Shown here piece after piece: positions 44,929 through 54,405 of a stretch of 64,000 nt of DNA; within the stretch, counting starts at the first letter, position 1, and every line of letters begins with the position of its first letter. The notes beneath the pieces were generated by a model. That model searched no databases. It saw only the letters and a program-made list of their open reading frames with translations, and was not told the origin of the DNA. This stretch comes from OLB6 sp964525565 (GTDB lineage Bacteria > Bacteroidota > Ignavibacteria > Kapaibacteriales > Kapaibacteriaceae). The stretch spans positions 57,505-121,504 of the forward strand of contig CAZGHI010000002.1 in assembly GCA_964525565.1 (NCBI GenBank), given 5' to 3'. A program made the translations under genes and the position numbers.

Positions 44929-45246
44929 TTACTCGCGTGGTTTTTTCTTCTGAACAGTTGGTGGAATGACCGTTTCGGGAGCATCTCTGTTCTCTTTTTT
45001 CTGAACAGTTGCGCCCTGTTCAACCGTTTTCTGAGGTGCAGGTTTCTTTTTCTTTGGTGTTGCTTCCGGAGCAGGCGTTGGTTCCGGAGCAGGCGTCGTG
45101 TCCGCCGGTGGTTGAACGGCCGGAGGAGTCTCAACTTGATTTACCGGCAGTTCTTCGGGAATAGGTTTAGGTTCTTCTTTTTTCTCCGAGCAAGCAACCA
45201 AACCGACTGTTGCTGCAAGAAGAACCATAAAACGAAACGTTTTCAT
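44929..45246 (-). CDS. Small Pro/Glu/Lys-rich lipoprotein
   Basis: A 105-residue lipoprotein from the ATG at 45246 with GAGGA upstream. The lipobox is VGLVAC (Cys19). The mature part is low complexity: KKEEPKPIPEELP, PAPEPTPAPEATPKKKKPAP, then VQKKE and VQKKKPRE. No domain is present. Such a stretch may span the periplasm or act as a spacer. An ATG 22 codons upstream is possible but would bury the signal. It lies between rsmB (same strand, 80 bases upstream) and a terminator. Confidence 0.7.
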   Translation of the reverse strand: MKTFRFMVLLAATVGLVACSEKKEEPKPIPEELPVNQVETPPAVQPPADTTPAPEPTPAPEATPKKKKPAPQKTVEQGATVQKKENRDAPETVIPPTVQKKKPRE

Positions 45247-45326
45247 AGCGTCCTCACGAATTGATGGTAATGAATGTTTGGCGTTCATAAACGAAGCTAC
45301 AACCAGCATCATTGTTTACGTGTGAC

Positions 45327-46721
45327 TTACGCTTTTGTGAGCCTGGCCGCAAACGCTCCGTCGCAATGATGCCGATGTGGAAATGTTTGCATGGTACCCC
45401 GAGTGCATACCTCCGATGAAAGATAGTTCTCTGCAGGGTCCAGCGCAAAATTGGGGTGTTTTTCAAGAAACCACCGCACAACGTCTTCATTTTCTTCGGG
45501 TTCGATTGTACATGTTGAGTACACAACGGAGCCGCCGGACTTAACGAGTGTTGACGCATGTTCCAGTATTGCTTTTTGTCGGTTAGACATTTTGCGAATG
45601 TCTTCGAGAGACCTTCGCCATTTGATATCCGGCTTTTTACTTAGTGTACCAAAACCCGTGCACGGTGCATCCACCAAAACAATGTCAGCCTTCTCCTCAG
45701 GGTTAAACTCCAAGGCATCTCCGTGTACCGGCTCGATAATCGAGATTCCGGCACGCTGAGCATTCTCGGCAATAAAAGCCAATTTGCTCTCGTATAGTTC
45801 GAGTGCTACAATCCGACCCGTATTTTCCATTAGCTCAGCAGTAAACACGGCTTTTCCTCCCGGGGCTGCGCAAAGGTCGTACACCAACATTCCCGGCTGC
45901 GGATTCGCCAAACGAACAGCAAGACTGGCACTTGCGTCCTGCACGGAAACAAGTCCATTGATAAACGCCGGAAGCGTGCGAACATCCCGCAGAGAGGTAA
46001 TAAGAATACTGTCGGCATGAACAGCCGACCGCTCATGTTTGATCTGGGCATCTTCCAACTCTTTCTGTATCTGCGCCACCGTAGTGCGGGTAGCGTGTGT
46101 GTGCAGCGTAATCATTGGCCTGTGATTGTTGGCATTCAGAAGCTGTTCTGCTTCTTCGCTTCCAAATCGCTCCACGTAACGGCGTACAAGCCATTGTGGG
46201 TGAGCACTGTGAACGGCAAGGTGTAAAATTTCGTTTTCTTCACGGGCTGGATATCGTATGCTTCCAATGCTTCGCAGAATATTGCGTAAAACACCATTTA
46301 CGATACCGGCATGCCTGTCTCCTTTAAATCGTTTTACGAGCTCCACACTTTCGTTGATGGCTGCCGGTGCAGGAATTTTCGATAAAAACAACATTTGGTA
46401 CAAAGCAATGCGCAAAGAATTCCGAACTAATGGCAGGCACTTTGTGAACTCACCGTGATAAAAACCGGTGAGTATCCAGTCAAGTCTGGACAGCCAGCGA
46501 ACGGTACCATTCACCAGTTCGGTAACCAAAGCGCGATCGGCTGCGGATAGCTCTGATCTGCGTAACTCCCCATCGAGAAGCTTGTCAATGAACGAGTCGC
46601 TGCTCTCGTATCGGTTAAGCAGTTTTACAGCAGTTCCCCGTGCAGACTCGAACAGCGAAGAGTCAAGCGGAGTTGTAACCGTTGTTTCGGCAGTAACGTT
46701 TGTTGGCGTCGGCGTGTTCAT
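45327..46721 (-). CDS. rsmB: 16S rRNA (cytosine-967-C5)-methyltransferase RsmB
   Basis: A 464-residue RsmB/Sun protein. An N-terminal NusB-like RNA-binding domain (ARGTAVKLLNRYESSDSF, INESVELVKRFKG, GIVNGVLRNILR) leads into a SAM-dependent methyltransferase domain. That domain has DLCAAPGGKAVFTAEL, then LVDAPCTGFGTLSKKPDI (Cys for base release) and VYSTCTIEPEENEDVV (catalytic Cys). It methylates C967 of 16S rRNA. The ATG at 46721 is preferred over a TTG three codons earlier. Its start faces the barrel gene 99 bases away. Confidence 0.94.
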   Translation of the reverse strand: MNTPTPTNVTAETTVTTPLDSSLFESARGTAVKLLNRYESSDSFIDKLLDGELRRSELSAADRALVTELVNGTVRWLSRLDWILTGFYHGEFTKCLPLVRNSLRIALYQMLFLSKIPAPAAINESVELVKRFKGDRHAGIVNGVLRNILRSIGSIRYPAREENEILHLAVHSAHPQWLVRRYVERFGSEEAEQLLNANNHRPMITLHTHATRTTVAQIQKELEDAQIKHERSAVHADSILITSLRDVRTLPAFINGLVSVQDASASLAVRLANPQPGMLVYDLCAAPGGKAVFTAELMENTGRIVALELYESKLAFIAENAQRAGISIIEPVHGDALEFNPEEKADIVLVDAPCTGFGTLSKKPDIKWRRSLEDIRKMSNRQKAILEHASTLVKSGGSVVYSTCTIEPEENEDVVRWFLEKHPNFALDPAENYLSSEVCTRGTMQTFPHRHHCDGAFAARLTKA

Positions 46722-46819
46722 TACCCGCAATTATACCAAACCTGGAATGCAATAAAGGAGTATATCTTCGAATTCATGAGCCCCTTACCCTACTATCCGT
46801 TGCTGTGTGCAGATTTGGT

Positions 46820-47635
46820 ATGAACAATAGTTTGTGGACTTGTTTTTTGTTGTGCACGTTCATAGCCGTTTTATCGCCATTTGCGCGTGCGCAAACCGAT
46901 GTGTTGGAGAGTGACCCATTGCGTGCAAGAAAACTCATTGTGTACGATCAGGTGGGTGGATTTGCGGGAGTTTCGTTCAACAATCAGAATGGAACCATTG
47001 TAACCGATTGTGAATGTTCGTTTGAAGGGGGCTCGGGTGCAGGTCTGGTTGTGGGTGCCATGTTTGAGCGGCTCACGAGATCACGACTAACATTTGGTGC
47101 TTCGCTGTCTTTTGAAACACGTTCAATGTCCGGTAGGTTTCGGGAGATCGAGGGAGTACTACAACGAGCACCTTCAAGTGGCAGAGAATACACCGTACCG
47201 ATTGAGTTTCTGCATGAGGCGGATGTTGGTATTAGCATGATTAATGTTCTGCCATTCGCAAAGTACGTTATATTCGACGCAATTTTTATTCGGGTGGGGC
47301 CCCAGTTGGGTTACATTGTGTCGGGAAATCTTACTCACAACAAAACGCTGGTTTCAGATACCGTTCGCTTTCCTAATGGCGAATCGGCATCGGTAAGCTT
47401 GCCTGATAACTACAACTCGAAAACGGCTGTTCTCCAGGATGGTCCGATTAAAAATTTGCAAAATGTACAGTTGTCGGTAGCCTTTGCCGGAGGGATCGAG
47501 ATTAGACCGTCAAAACAATTGTTTATTAGCCCAACGCTGCAATACGTGCTTCCATTTACAGGAATTTCGTCGGCAACGGGCGATTTTTCGATCTCTGCTT
47601 TCCAGGCATTGCTTGAAATTCGATTCATCATCTGA
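46820..47635 (+). CDS. Outer-membrane beta-barrel protein
   Basis: A 271-residue exported barrel. The start at 46820 (MNNSLWTCFLLCTFIAVL) gives a clear signal peptide ending FARAQ. The body has alternating strands typical of PorT/OmpW-like barrels (VYDQVGGFAGVSFNNQ, SGAGLVVGAMFERL, FRGVGPQLGYIVSGNL-like region, and a C-terminal strand LLEIRFII). Four Cys near residues 65-75 (DCEC) are notable. No specific family is recognised. It precedes a large PD40-OmpA protein by 110 bases on the same strand, a common arrangement for T9SS accessory or envelope-anchoring pairs. Confidence 0.72.
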   Translation: MNNSLWTCFLLCTFIAVLSPFARAQTDVLESDPLRARKLIVYDQVGGFAGVSFNNQNGTIVTDCECSFEGGSGAGLVVGAMFERLTRSRLTFGASLSFETRSMSGRFREIEGVLQRAPSSGREYTVPIEFLHEADVGISMINVLPFAKYVIFDAIFIRVGPQLGYIVSGNLTHNKTLVSDTVRFPNGESASVSLPDNYNSKTAVLQDGPIKNLQNVQLSVAFAGGIEIRPSKQLFISPTLQYVLPFTGISSATGDFSISAFQALLEIRFII

Positions 47636-47744
47636 AAGTCAAAACTTGGCGAGTTATCCACAATTGCCTATTTTTTCAATTCGTGACTTAACGCCACAAT
47701 TGCATGGACACCCATGTAGTGGCATTCGTACATCTAAGACTCTC

Positions 47745-50411
47745 ATGAACGGGACTAGTATGCTGCAACGAGTCGTGGCACTCATTTTTGGGCTCGCAAC
47801 CCTGACGTTTTCCGTCTCTGCTGCTGAACCGAGCGCCGAACTCACGCTCTATGCCGTGACATTTACACCACCGCCAGCCGACGAAGAGTTGCAGGGTGGA
47901 ATATTGTCTCGGCCTGACCTTATTCGCATTCTCAACCTCGGACCGGCGGTGAACCATTCAGGGTTGGATTATGGTCCAACCGTGAGCGCCGACGGCAAGA
48001 CGCTGTACTTTGTGTCGAACCGGAAGGGTAGCCGCATTACGAGGGACGGCGACTTCTCGCACGACTTCTGGGTTGTTCGGAAGAACAACAACCTTGACAC
48101 CGTGTTTACAATTCCGGTGAACATTGATACTGTTGATGCCGGTGTGAACACGATTCAAAACGAAGGCGTGGCAAGTATTGCAGCAGACAGGCAAACACTG
48201 TACTTTACCGGCTGTGACCGTCGCGATGGCCTGGGAGATTGCGACATCTACGTTACGGAGATCCAAGGGGATCGTTGGGGAACACCACGAAACCTCGGTC
48301 GGAATGTAAACTCCGAATATTGGGAGAGCCAACCTTCGATATCTCCGTCTGGAGACCGGCTGTACTTTGCTTCAAACCGTCCATCCCCTACCAACCCCGA
48401 TGGCGAGGGATCCGATGATACCGACATATGGTACAGCGACTACGACGACGATCTAGGCGAGTGGAAAAAGGCAGTGAACCTTGGGCCGGATGTAAACACA
48501 AGCAAAGCCGAAGTTGCTCCCTTTATAGCCCCCGATGGAAACACGCTCTTCTTCTCGTCCAACGGCCATCGCCCGAACATGGGTGGACTGGACTTTTATA
48601 AAACAACCCGAACCGGGCAAAAGGATCGCGAAGGCAGAGACCGATGGTCAAAGCCGGAGCAATTGCCAGCACCCATAAATACTAAAGATGATGAGCAGTT
48701 TATTACTCTACCGGCATCCGGCGATGTGATGTACTTTTCGTCGCGCCGTCGGGATCTATCGGGATGGCAGGGAGATCTTGACATCTTCATGGCCTTTATC
48801 CCAAGTTACTTCCGCGCTGTGACCATTATTGTTGACGTGATTGACGAGTGTACCGGCCTTAACGTTCCGGCAAGCTTGTCTATAAAGAACACCAAAACCG
48901 GTAAAACACGCTCAGACGAATTAACGCTTTCGCAAACTGAAAGCAACACACTGGTAACTGCCGACGACTATGGTGTTGGCGCTGCAAGAGCAGATAGTGT
49001 GACCTATGTGTTTACTGCTTCGTCACCGGCCTATGGTGAAAGAAGCATTAACGTGACCGCTTACGATCCGGGCAAAACGTTCGATCCTACAAAACAAGAC
49101 AGCAACATCGTTATCAAGAAAACGATCATGCTGGGCAGGCGTCCAACACTGGCAGCTCAGATCGAACCTTCTGAAGACTCGAAGCGGAAGAATAATGCCT
49201 GGCGCGGTCTGGTTCTTGAAGAAAGAGCCACTGTTGTGCTGTACCCACTACTCCCATACATCTTTTTTGACCTGAACAGCTCGGATTTTGCACCACGCTA
49301 TACGCTGTTCCGATCGCCGGCACAAACGCAAGGATTTAACGACGAGCGTTTGCCCGGCTCAACACTGCAGAAGTACTACCACGTTCTCAACATTTACGGT
49401 TATCGGCTTACGAAATATCCGAATGTAAAGGTTGAGATTACGGGGTGTGTTGACGAAACAAACGAAGACAAGAACTCCCCTTTGCCAATGAAGCGTGCAG
49501 AACTCGTGCGAAACTATTTGCGCGACATCTGGAAAATTGACGAGTCCCGCATAACACTCAAGGCAATGGGTTGGCCAAAGGAACGCTCGAACCCAAAAGA
49601 CACGCTGGGTATTGTTGAAAACCGCCGTGCAGAGATTCGTTTCTTCGGTGATGCAGAAGATGTTTGGCATGTATCGAAGCCAATCTTGGATAACGACCCA
49701 ACAACAACGCCATCTCCGGAGACCATGACGTGGACTATGACGAATGGTATTGACGCCAATATCGTTCAGTCTCGTAGAATAGAAATCTGGAGAAATGGCA
49801 GATCGTGGAAGGTACTCAACAACATTGGCAAAACAGAAGCCACGAGTGTTTGGGATTGGATGGATACTAACGATCAGTATCCGGCTGAAGGAAAAGGCAG
49901 CAAAGAAGCCGAACAGATGTTGTCTCCATACCTTGCACAGCTTATTGTTGTCTCCAGCAATGGAACAGAATGCCGCTCTGATACCGTTCGAGTACCTGTA
50001 AAACGCCTGTCCAGCAGCGCAATTGCAACAACTACCGAAGGCTCAAAAACGAAAGAAAAGTACAATTTGATTCTATTTGATTTCGACTCCTACAACCCGG
50101 GTGAAATGAACAAGAGAATTCTCAAAGAGTTCGTTTATCATCGGGTGAAAGGATCAACAGAAATCAAGATTGAGGGCCATACAGACGTAGTTGGCCAGTA
50201 TGAACACAACAAACGTCTGTCGGAGAATCGCGCTCGTGTAACCAAGGAGTTAATTGGCAGCGGTTCAGGAAAGTACAAGACTCTTGAATCAACCGGTGTT
50301 GGAGAAGACAACCCACTGTACAGCAATGATCTTCCGGAAGGACGTTTCTTTAACCGTACAGTGCAGGTAGTTCTCGAAACTCCGCTCGCTGATGCCGATA
50401 TAGATCGGTAA
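47745..50411 (+). CDS. PD40-repeat protein with two OmpA-like domains
   Basis: An 888-residue exported protein from the ATG at 47745 (or 47760), signal peptide ending SVSAAEP. Residues ~60-370 are WD40-like PD40 repeats (YGPTVSADGKTLYFVSNR, QPSISPSGDRLYFASNR, VAPFIAPDGNTLFFSSN, FITLPASGDVMYFSSRR). A carboxypeptidase-regulatory-like domain follows (~380-470). Then come two OmpA-like modules: one at ~525-650 (FDLNSSDF, VEITGCVDETNEDKN, ENRRAEIRF), the other at the C-terminus (~770-880: ILFDFDSYNPG, IKIEGHTDVVGQYEHN, SENRARVTKELIG). Two OmpA-like modules in one chain is unusual. PD40-OmpA proteins such as PorE anchor T9SS parts to peptidoglycan; that role here is inference. Confidence 0.85.
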   Translation: MNGTSMLQRVVALIFGLATLTFSVSAAEPSAELTLYAVTFTPPPADEELQGGILSRPDLIRILNLGPAVNHSGLDYGPTVSADGKTLYFVSNRKGSRITRDGDFSHDFWVVRKNNNLDTVFTIPVNIDTVDAGVNTIQNEGVASIAADRQTLYFTGCDRRDGLGDCDIYVTEIQGDRWGTPRNLGRNVNSEYWESQPSISPSGDRLYFASNRPSPTNPDGEGSDDTDIWYSDYDDDLGEWKKAVNLGPDVNTSKAEVAPFIAPDGNTLFFSSNGHRPNMGGLDFYKTTRTGQKDREGRDRWSKPEQLPAPINTKDDEQFITLPASGDVMYFSSRRRDLSGWQGDLDIFMAFIPSYFRAVTIIVDVIDECTGLNVPASLSIKNTKTGKTRSDELTLSQTESNTLVTADDYGVGAARADSVTYVFTASSPAYGERSINVTAYDPGKTFDPTKQDSNIVIKKTIMLGRRPTLAAQIEPSEDSKRKNNAWRGLVLEERATVVLYPLLPYIFFDLNSSDFAPRYTLFRSPAQTQGFNDERLPGSTLQKYYHVLNIYGYRLTKYPNVKVEITGCVDETNEDKNSPLPMKRAELVRNYLRDIWKIDESRITLKAMGWPKERSNPKDTLGIVENRRAEIRFFGDAEDVWHVSKPILDNDPTTTPSPETMTWTMTNGIDANIVQSRRIEIWRNGRSWKVLNNIGKTEATSVWDWMDTNDQYPAEGKGSKEAEQMLSPYLAQLIVVSSNGTECRSDTVRVPVKRLSSSAIATTTEGSKTKEKYNLILFDFDSYNPGEMNKRILKEFVYHRVKGSTEIKIEGHTDVVGQYEHNKRLSENRARVTKELIGSGSGKYKTLESTGVGEDNPLYSNDLPEGRFFNRTVQVVLETPLADADIDR

Positions 50412-50419
50412 ACATTACT

Positions 50420-51208
50420 ATGATTGAGTGGAATGTTGACCCGGTATTGTTTACACTGGGTCCACTAGCACCGCGGTGGTATGGTGTGCTGTTCGCCTTG
50501 GCGTTCGTTGCAAGCTATTGGATCTTCCGAAGCATTTTTTCGAAAGAAGGAAGAACACAGAAAGATCTGGACTCGCTTACGATCTACATGATAGTTTCTA
50601 CGATCGTAGGTGCGCGCCTAGGACATGTTCTGTTCTACGAACCCGGCATCATCTTTACCGACCCTGTTGAAGTGATAGCTATATGGCACGGTGGCTTAGC
50701 AAGCCATGGTGGAGCGCTAGGAATAATCACCGGCTTGTGGTTATTTCACCGCAAGCACCCTCAGTTTGGTTTTGTTTGGCTGCTAGACAGGCTTTCCATC
50801 GTTGCTGCCATTAGCGGTGCACTTATCAGAATTGGAAACCTGATGAATTCAGAGATTGTTGGACGGGCAACTGACCAGACGTGGGGTATATGGTTTACTC
50901 GATTAGATCAGGTCCCGCTGTACCGACATCCCACTCAGATATACGAAGCACTTGTATGTGTGGCTGTATTTGTTCTGCTGTATTGGCTTTACAACAAAGG
51001 TGTAGCTGCGCGATACCCGGGACGTTTAATTGGCGTATTCATGATGTTGTTGTTTTCGGGACGATTTATTATCGAATTTTATAAAGAGCATCAGGAAGCA
51101 TTCGAAGCATCGTTACCCTTAGATATGGGACAAATTCTGAGCATCCCCTTTATCGTTGTTGGTTTTTGGATGATACTCCGATCTGCTCGAACTACAGCTA
51201 ACGGATAA
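50420..51208 (+). CDS. lgt: Prolipoprotein diacylglyceryl transferase
   Basis: A 262-residue inner-membrane enzyme that attaches diacylglycerol from phosphatidylglycerol to lipobox Cys. Motifs: RWYGVLFALAFVASYW, GARLGHVLFYEP, the family stretch HGGLASHGGALGII, and the catalytic Arg region GALIRIGNLMNSEIVGR. Seven membrane segments. It lies eight bases after the PD40-OmpA gene and overlaps the convergent unknown gene by 11 bases. Many proteins in this window carry lipoboxes that need it. Confidence 0.95.
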   Translation: MIEWNVDPVLFTLGPLAPRWYGVLFALAFVASYWIFRSIFSKEGRTQKDLDSLTIYMIVSTIVGARLGHVLFYEPGIIFTDPVEVIAIWHGGLASHGGALGIITGLWLFHRKHPQFGFVWLLDRLSIVAAISGALIRIGNLMNSEIVGRATDQTWGIWFTRLDQVPLYRHPTQIYEALVCVAVFVLLYWLYNKGVAARYPGRLIGVFMMLLFSGRFIIEFYKEHQEAFEASLPLDMGQILSIPFIVVGFWMILRSARTTANG

Positions 51209-51989
51209 TAGCGAACGAAGCAATCATGTTCACGGCGTCCCTCTGAATTTTTGCATCCGAAACAAGCGTGTTGTAATCGGCGCGAGCCTCGTACCAATAG
51301 CCGTCCGAAACAACTGCCTTTACATAACTCTGTCCCAGAGTGTTAGGGTTCGTAAACGTTAAAAAGGCCGTATTGGTAGCATCATCGTACTCTACAAGAG
51401 GCGATTGCTCAAGTAAACCTTGTGCCTCTAACCCCAAGAGCATTTGTTGTACAGCGCAGCGAATGTTGTTACAGTTGTTAAACATCGACATCGGCATTCG
51501 ATGTACTGTTACTGATTCCCCTCCCGTTGCCGTTAGGTGTACGATAGGCTGCATAACATCAGAATAACCTGCGTTGTTGTGTTGAACCTTCCACGAACTG
51601 CTGTTGTTACTTGCCAGAACAAACCTGCCCTTTGTGTCAATCAGATTGCGGCCAACAAACTTCTTTGGTGTCAGTTCGGAGCCATGCTGCTTCTGTACTT
51701 CTTCGATCACCTGCTCGTTGATGCTGCCTGTAGTAAACTCAATGGAATCATTTCCTGTTTGCAGCGCCCTGTTTGTATGTTCAACCTGATCTATCAGCGG
51801 CTTGTCTATGCTGAGTTCTACACCATCTTTGGTGACTTTGAACGATCCTGAACCCGATTGTCCGAACTTGGAGAAGAACATAATCGCAAGGATTACAACA
51901 ACAACTCCTCCAACACCCAGCATAGCAAAGTAGCGTTTGGTTTTCTCTTTCTCGATGGCTAGAGAATCGTTTGATTCGTTGGAACTCAT
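51198..51989 (-). CDS. Single-pass membrane protein of unknown function
   Basis: A 263-residue protein. A short charged N-terminus (SSNESNDSLAIEKEKTKR) precedes one membrane helix (AMLGVGGVVVVILAIMFF, residues ~22-40), so the bulk faces the periplasm. The ~215-residue outer part has no family I recognise; it includes EFTTGSINEQVIEEVQ, VHLTATGGESVTVHRM and a Cys pair in NNCNNIRCAV. The last 11 bases overlap lgt on the other strand. Upstream, a 96-base spacer separates it from the divergent T9SS protein gene. Confidence 0.7.
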   Translation of the reverse strand: MSSNESNDSLAIEKEKTKRYFAMLGVGGVVVVILAIMFFSKFGQSGSGSFKVTKDGVELSIDKPLIDQVEHTNRALQTGNDSIEFTTGSINEQVIEEVQKQHGSELTPKKFVGRNLIDTKGRFVLASNNSSSWKVQHNNAGYSDVMQPIVHLTATGGESVTVHRMPMSMFNNCNNIRCAVQQMLLGLEAQGLLEQSPLVEYDDATNTAFLTFTNPNTLGQSYVKAVVSDGYWYEARADYNTLVSDAKIQRDAVNMIASFAIIR

Positions 51990-52085
51990 AATGTTAACTA
52001 CTCGCGGTTGTACCGTAAAAACACGTACGATTGTGATTGCTTTGTAAGTTCGTCAATATTTCGTCACAAACGTACTTGCAACATC

Positions 52086-53486
52086 ATGAAAACACAGCAG
52101 ATATTTCTCGTTACCCTGATATATGTTCTTAGTGGTTTAGGGGTTTCTGCACAAAACGAATGGTCTGTTGAAAACGGATTGCGAAGGTGGAGAGGTGCCG
52201 AAATTGTCTCGCCCCATCTAGGCTGCTATCCAACAGGCGGTAACCCAACAGTTGAGCTTGCTTCAGGTGTTGCAGAAATTGACCTTATTTCGGGCGCTCA
52301 GTCGCAAAAAAGCAAGCCGGGCAGCGGAGTTTGGACGTACATGCCTCGAAATCCGCGCTTAATGATCTCCGTAAGTCACACAGAAGGTGCAATACCGCAA
52401 ACCTCCGTTTTGATTTTCGACACGTATGAAGGTGCCGAACTAATGTCGTTTACGGCAGATGTGAACACAACAGAACTTGCTGTAGATGTAGCCGACACCT
52501 GGGTTAGCGATGATGGTTCAACTGGTGCCGTTGTTTTTGCACCTGTTGGTACTACCCCTTCCGATAAGATTGAGTATGTAATTATCACGGTAAAGGATAA
52601 GCAGCCGCAATGGATTCGCAGAGTTAAGCCAAAGATAGACGTAGATATCTACGTCCGACCTGTTCCGGAGCAAGGAGTTCTCATTTATCTACGTGGTAAC
52701 GGAATGTCGTTTCCACCACAAACCGAAGAGGTGTTTACAAATGCCAGTTACATCGTTTATAGTTCAGACGGTTCGTACAGTCAGCTAAACGTTCCTGAAC
52801 GCGGACCGGGAAGTGGTAGGGGGCGCAAGATTATCTGGCACAGCAACAGGTGGGACAGACTACTCTTTACCGATGAGTTTGCACCGGGAGCACTACTGAT
52901 TAAAGCATCGAACGGCGTTCCGGTGGACACGGTTGAGAACAGTTTGCTGGATCCTTCCAAACCGTTGCGGATTCTCTCTGCCAGTGGCAACAACACTGAC
53001 AGGTGGTTGGTGACTCATGCAAAAGCCGGTGATAAGAACGGACTTATTCTCTGGGCAATGCCCGATGGAAAGGATGTTGCAACGTATGAATTTTCTTCGT
53101 CAGATCCCGCCGTGAAACAAATGCCGCTTTCACCATGGAGTGTGATAGTTCCATTTTTAAGTGTCTCTGTGAGTGGCAACATTCTGTTCGCATGGGACCC
53201 GCAGGATGTAGTTAGTGTACACGAAGATCAGATCGGTGCATCATTGCTCAGCCCCCTTCCTGCCATCAATGCAGCAACACTGCTCCTACCTAAGTGGCAA
53301 TGTGATGCTGAAGTAACCATCACCAATCTTCAGGGCCTGTGTGTCCATCGTATCCAAACTATTGCAGATGGAAGTTCTGTGTCGTTTGGACTAGAGAATT
53401 TGCCTGCAGGACTGTATTTGGTGCGTGTATCGTGTTTGCAAGGTTCAAATCTGGAACAAAGGATGCCATTGGTGATTTCTCGGTAG
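52086..53486 (+). CDS. Secreted protein with T9SS type A sorting domain
   Basis: A 466-residue exported protein from the ATG at 52086 (signal peptide ending LGVSAQN). Residues ~30-400 appear beta-rich and propeller-like, without a family I recognise (PRNPRLMISVSHTEGA, VADTWVSDDGSTGAVVFA, GRKIIWHSNRWDRLLFTDEF, NNTDRWLVTHAKAGDKNG). The last ~75 residues are a type A T9SS sorting domain (DAEVTITNLQGLCVHRI, ENLPAGLYLVRVS). It is expected on the cell surface or in the medium. It lies 37 bases before hbd on the same strand. Confidence 0.8.
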   Translation: MKTQQIFLVTLIYVLSGLGVSAQNEWSVENGLRRWRGAEIVSPHLGCYPTGGNPTVELASGVAEIDLISGAQSQKSKPGSGVWTYMPRNPRLMISVSHTEGAIPQTSVLIFDTYEGAELMSFTADVNTTELAVDVADTWVSDDGSTGAVVFAPVGTTPSDKIEYVIITVKDKQPQWIRRVKPKIDVDIYVRPVPEQGVLIYLRGNGMSFPPQTEEVFTNASYIVYSSDGSYSQLNVPERGPGSGRGRKIIWHSNRWDRLLFTDEFAPGALLIKASNGVPVDTVENSLLDPSKPLRILSASGNNTDRWLVTHAKAGDKNGLILWAMPDGKDVATYEFSSSDPAVKQMPLSPWSVIVPFLSVSVSGNILFAWDPQDVVSVHEDQIGASLLSPLPAINAATLLLPKWQCDAEVTITNLQGLCVHRIQTIADGSSVSFGLENLPAGLYLVRVSCLQGSNLEQRMPLVISR

Positions 53487-53523
53487 TGGTAGCTTTGTTG
53501 GCTTTATTCACCAAGGAAACACT

Positions 53524-54378
53524 ATGAACATTCAGAATATTGCAGTAATCGGTGGTGGAACGATGGGTAATGGCATTGCTCACGTTGCAGCACAAACGGG
53601 TCTTTCCGTAACTCTGGTTGACATCAGTAGCGACGTACTGAGTCGTGCACTTAACACGATAGCGAAGAACTTAGACAGACAAGTAAAGAAACAAACAATA
53701 TCGGAAGCCGACAAGGAAGTGATTCTCTCGAGAATTCAAACAAGTACTGAACTTTCTTCGTGTTTTACTGCAGATCTAGTCATTGAAGCCGCCAGCGAAA
53801 AACTCGAGGTAAAACAGAACATTTTTAGTGTACTTGATACAGGATGTAAGCCGGAAACCATTCTAGCTAGCAACACATCTTCTATAAGCATCACTCAGCT
53901 TGCCGGTGGTACTAAACGCGCCGACAAGTTTATCGGCATGCACTTTTTTAATCCTGTGCCGGTAATGCAACTCTGTGAGATCATACGTGGTTTGGCAACC
54001 AGCCAGGACACATACAGCAGAATCAAAGCGCTTGCCGAGAAAATGGGTAAGGTACCGGTTGAAGTGAGCGACTATCCAGGCTTTATTAGCAACCGTATTC
54101 TGATGCCCATGATCAATGAAGCCGTTTATTGTGTTATGGAAGGTATTGCTTCGGTAGAAGACATTGATACGGTGATGAAGCTTGGTATGGCCCATCCGAT
54201 GGGACCGCTCACGTTAGCAGACTTTATCGGACTCGATGTATGTTTAAGTATTATGGAAGTACTCCACAGCGGCTTGGGCGACAGCAAGTATAGGCCTTGT
54301 CCGCTGCTGCGAAAAATGGTTGCCGCCGGGCATCTAGGACGAAAGAGTGGTAAAGGATTCTACACCTACGAGAACTAG
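53524..54378 (+). CDS. 3-hydroxybutyryl-CoA dehydrogenase
   Basis: A 284-residue NAD(P)-dependent 3-hydroxyacyl-CoA dehydrogenase of the short, hbd/PaaH type. Rossmann loop IGGGTMGNGIAHVAAQ. ADLVIEAASEKLEVKQ, ASNTSSISITQLA and FIGMHFFNPVPVMQLCEII hold the catalytic His/Glu pair region; the C-terminal domain has SDYPGFISNRILMPMINEA and HPMGPLTLADFIGLD. It oxidises 3-hydroxybutyryl-CoA in fatty acid or butyrate metabolism. The acyl-CoA dehydrogenase at 36.7 kb would act in the same pathway. Confidence 0.94.
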   Translation: MNIQNIAVIGGGTMGNGIAHVAAQTGLSVTLVDISSDVLSRALNTIAKNLDRQVKKQTISEADKEVILSRIQTSTELSSCFTADLVIEAASEKLEVKQNIFSVLDTGCKPETILASNTSSISITQLAGGTKRADKFIGMHFFNPVPVMQLCEIIRGLATSQDTYSRIKALAEKMGKVPVEVSDYPGFISNRILMPMINEAVYCVMEGIASVEDIDTVMKLGMAHPMGPLTLADFIGLDVCLSIMEVLHSGLGDSKYRPCPLLRKMVAAGHLGRKSGKGFYTYEN

Positions 54379-54405
54379 CGTTTGTTTCCTGCTCAGGAGA
54401 GACTG

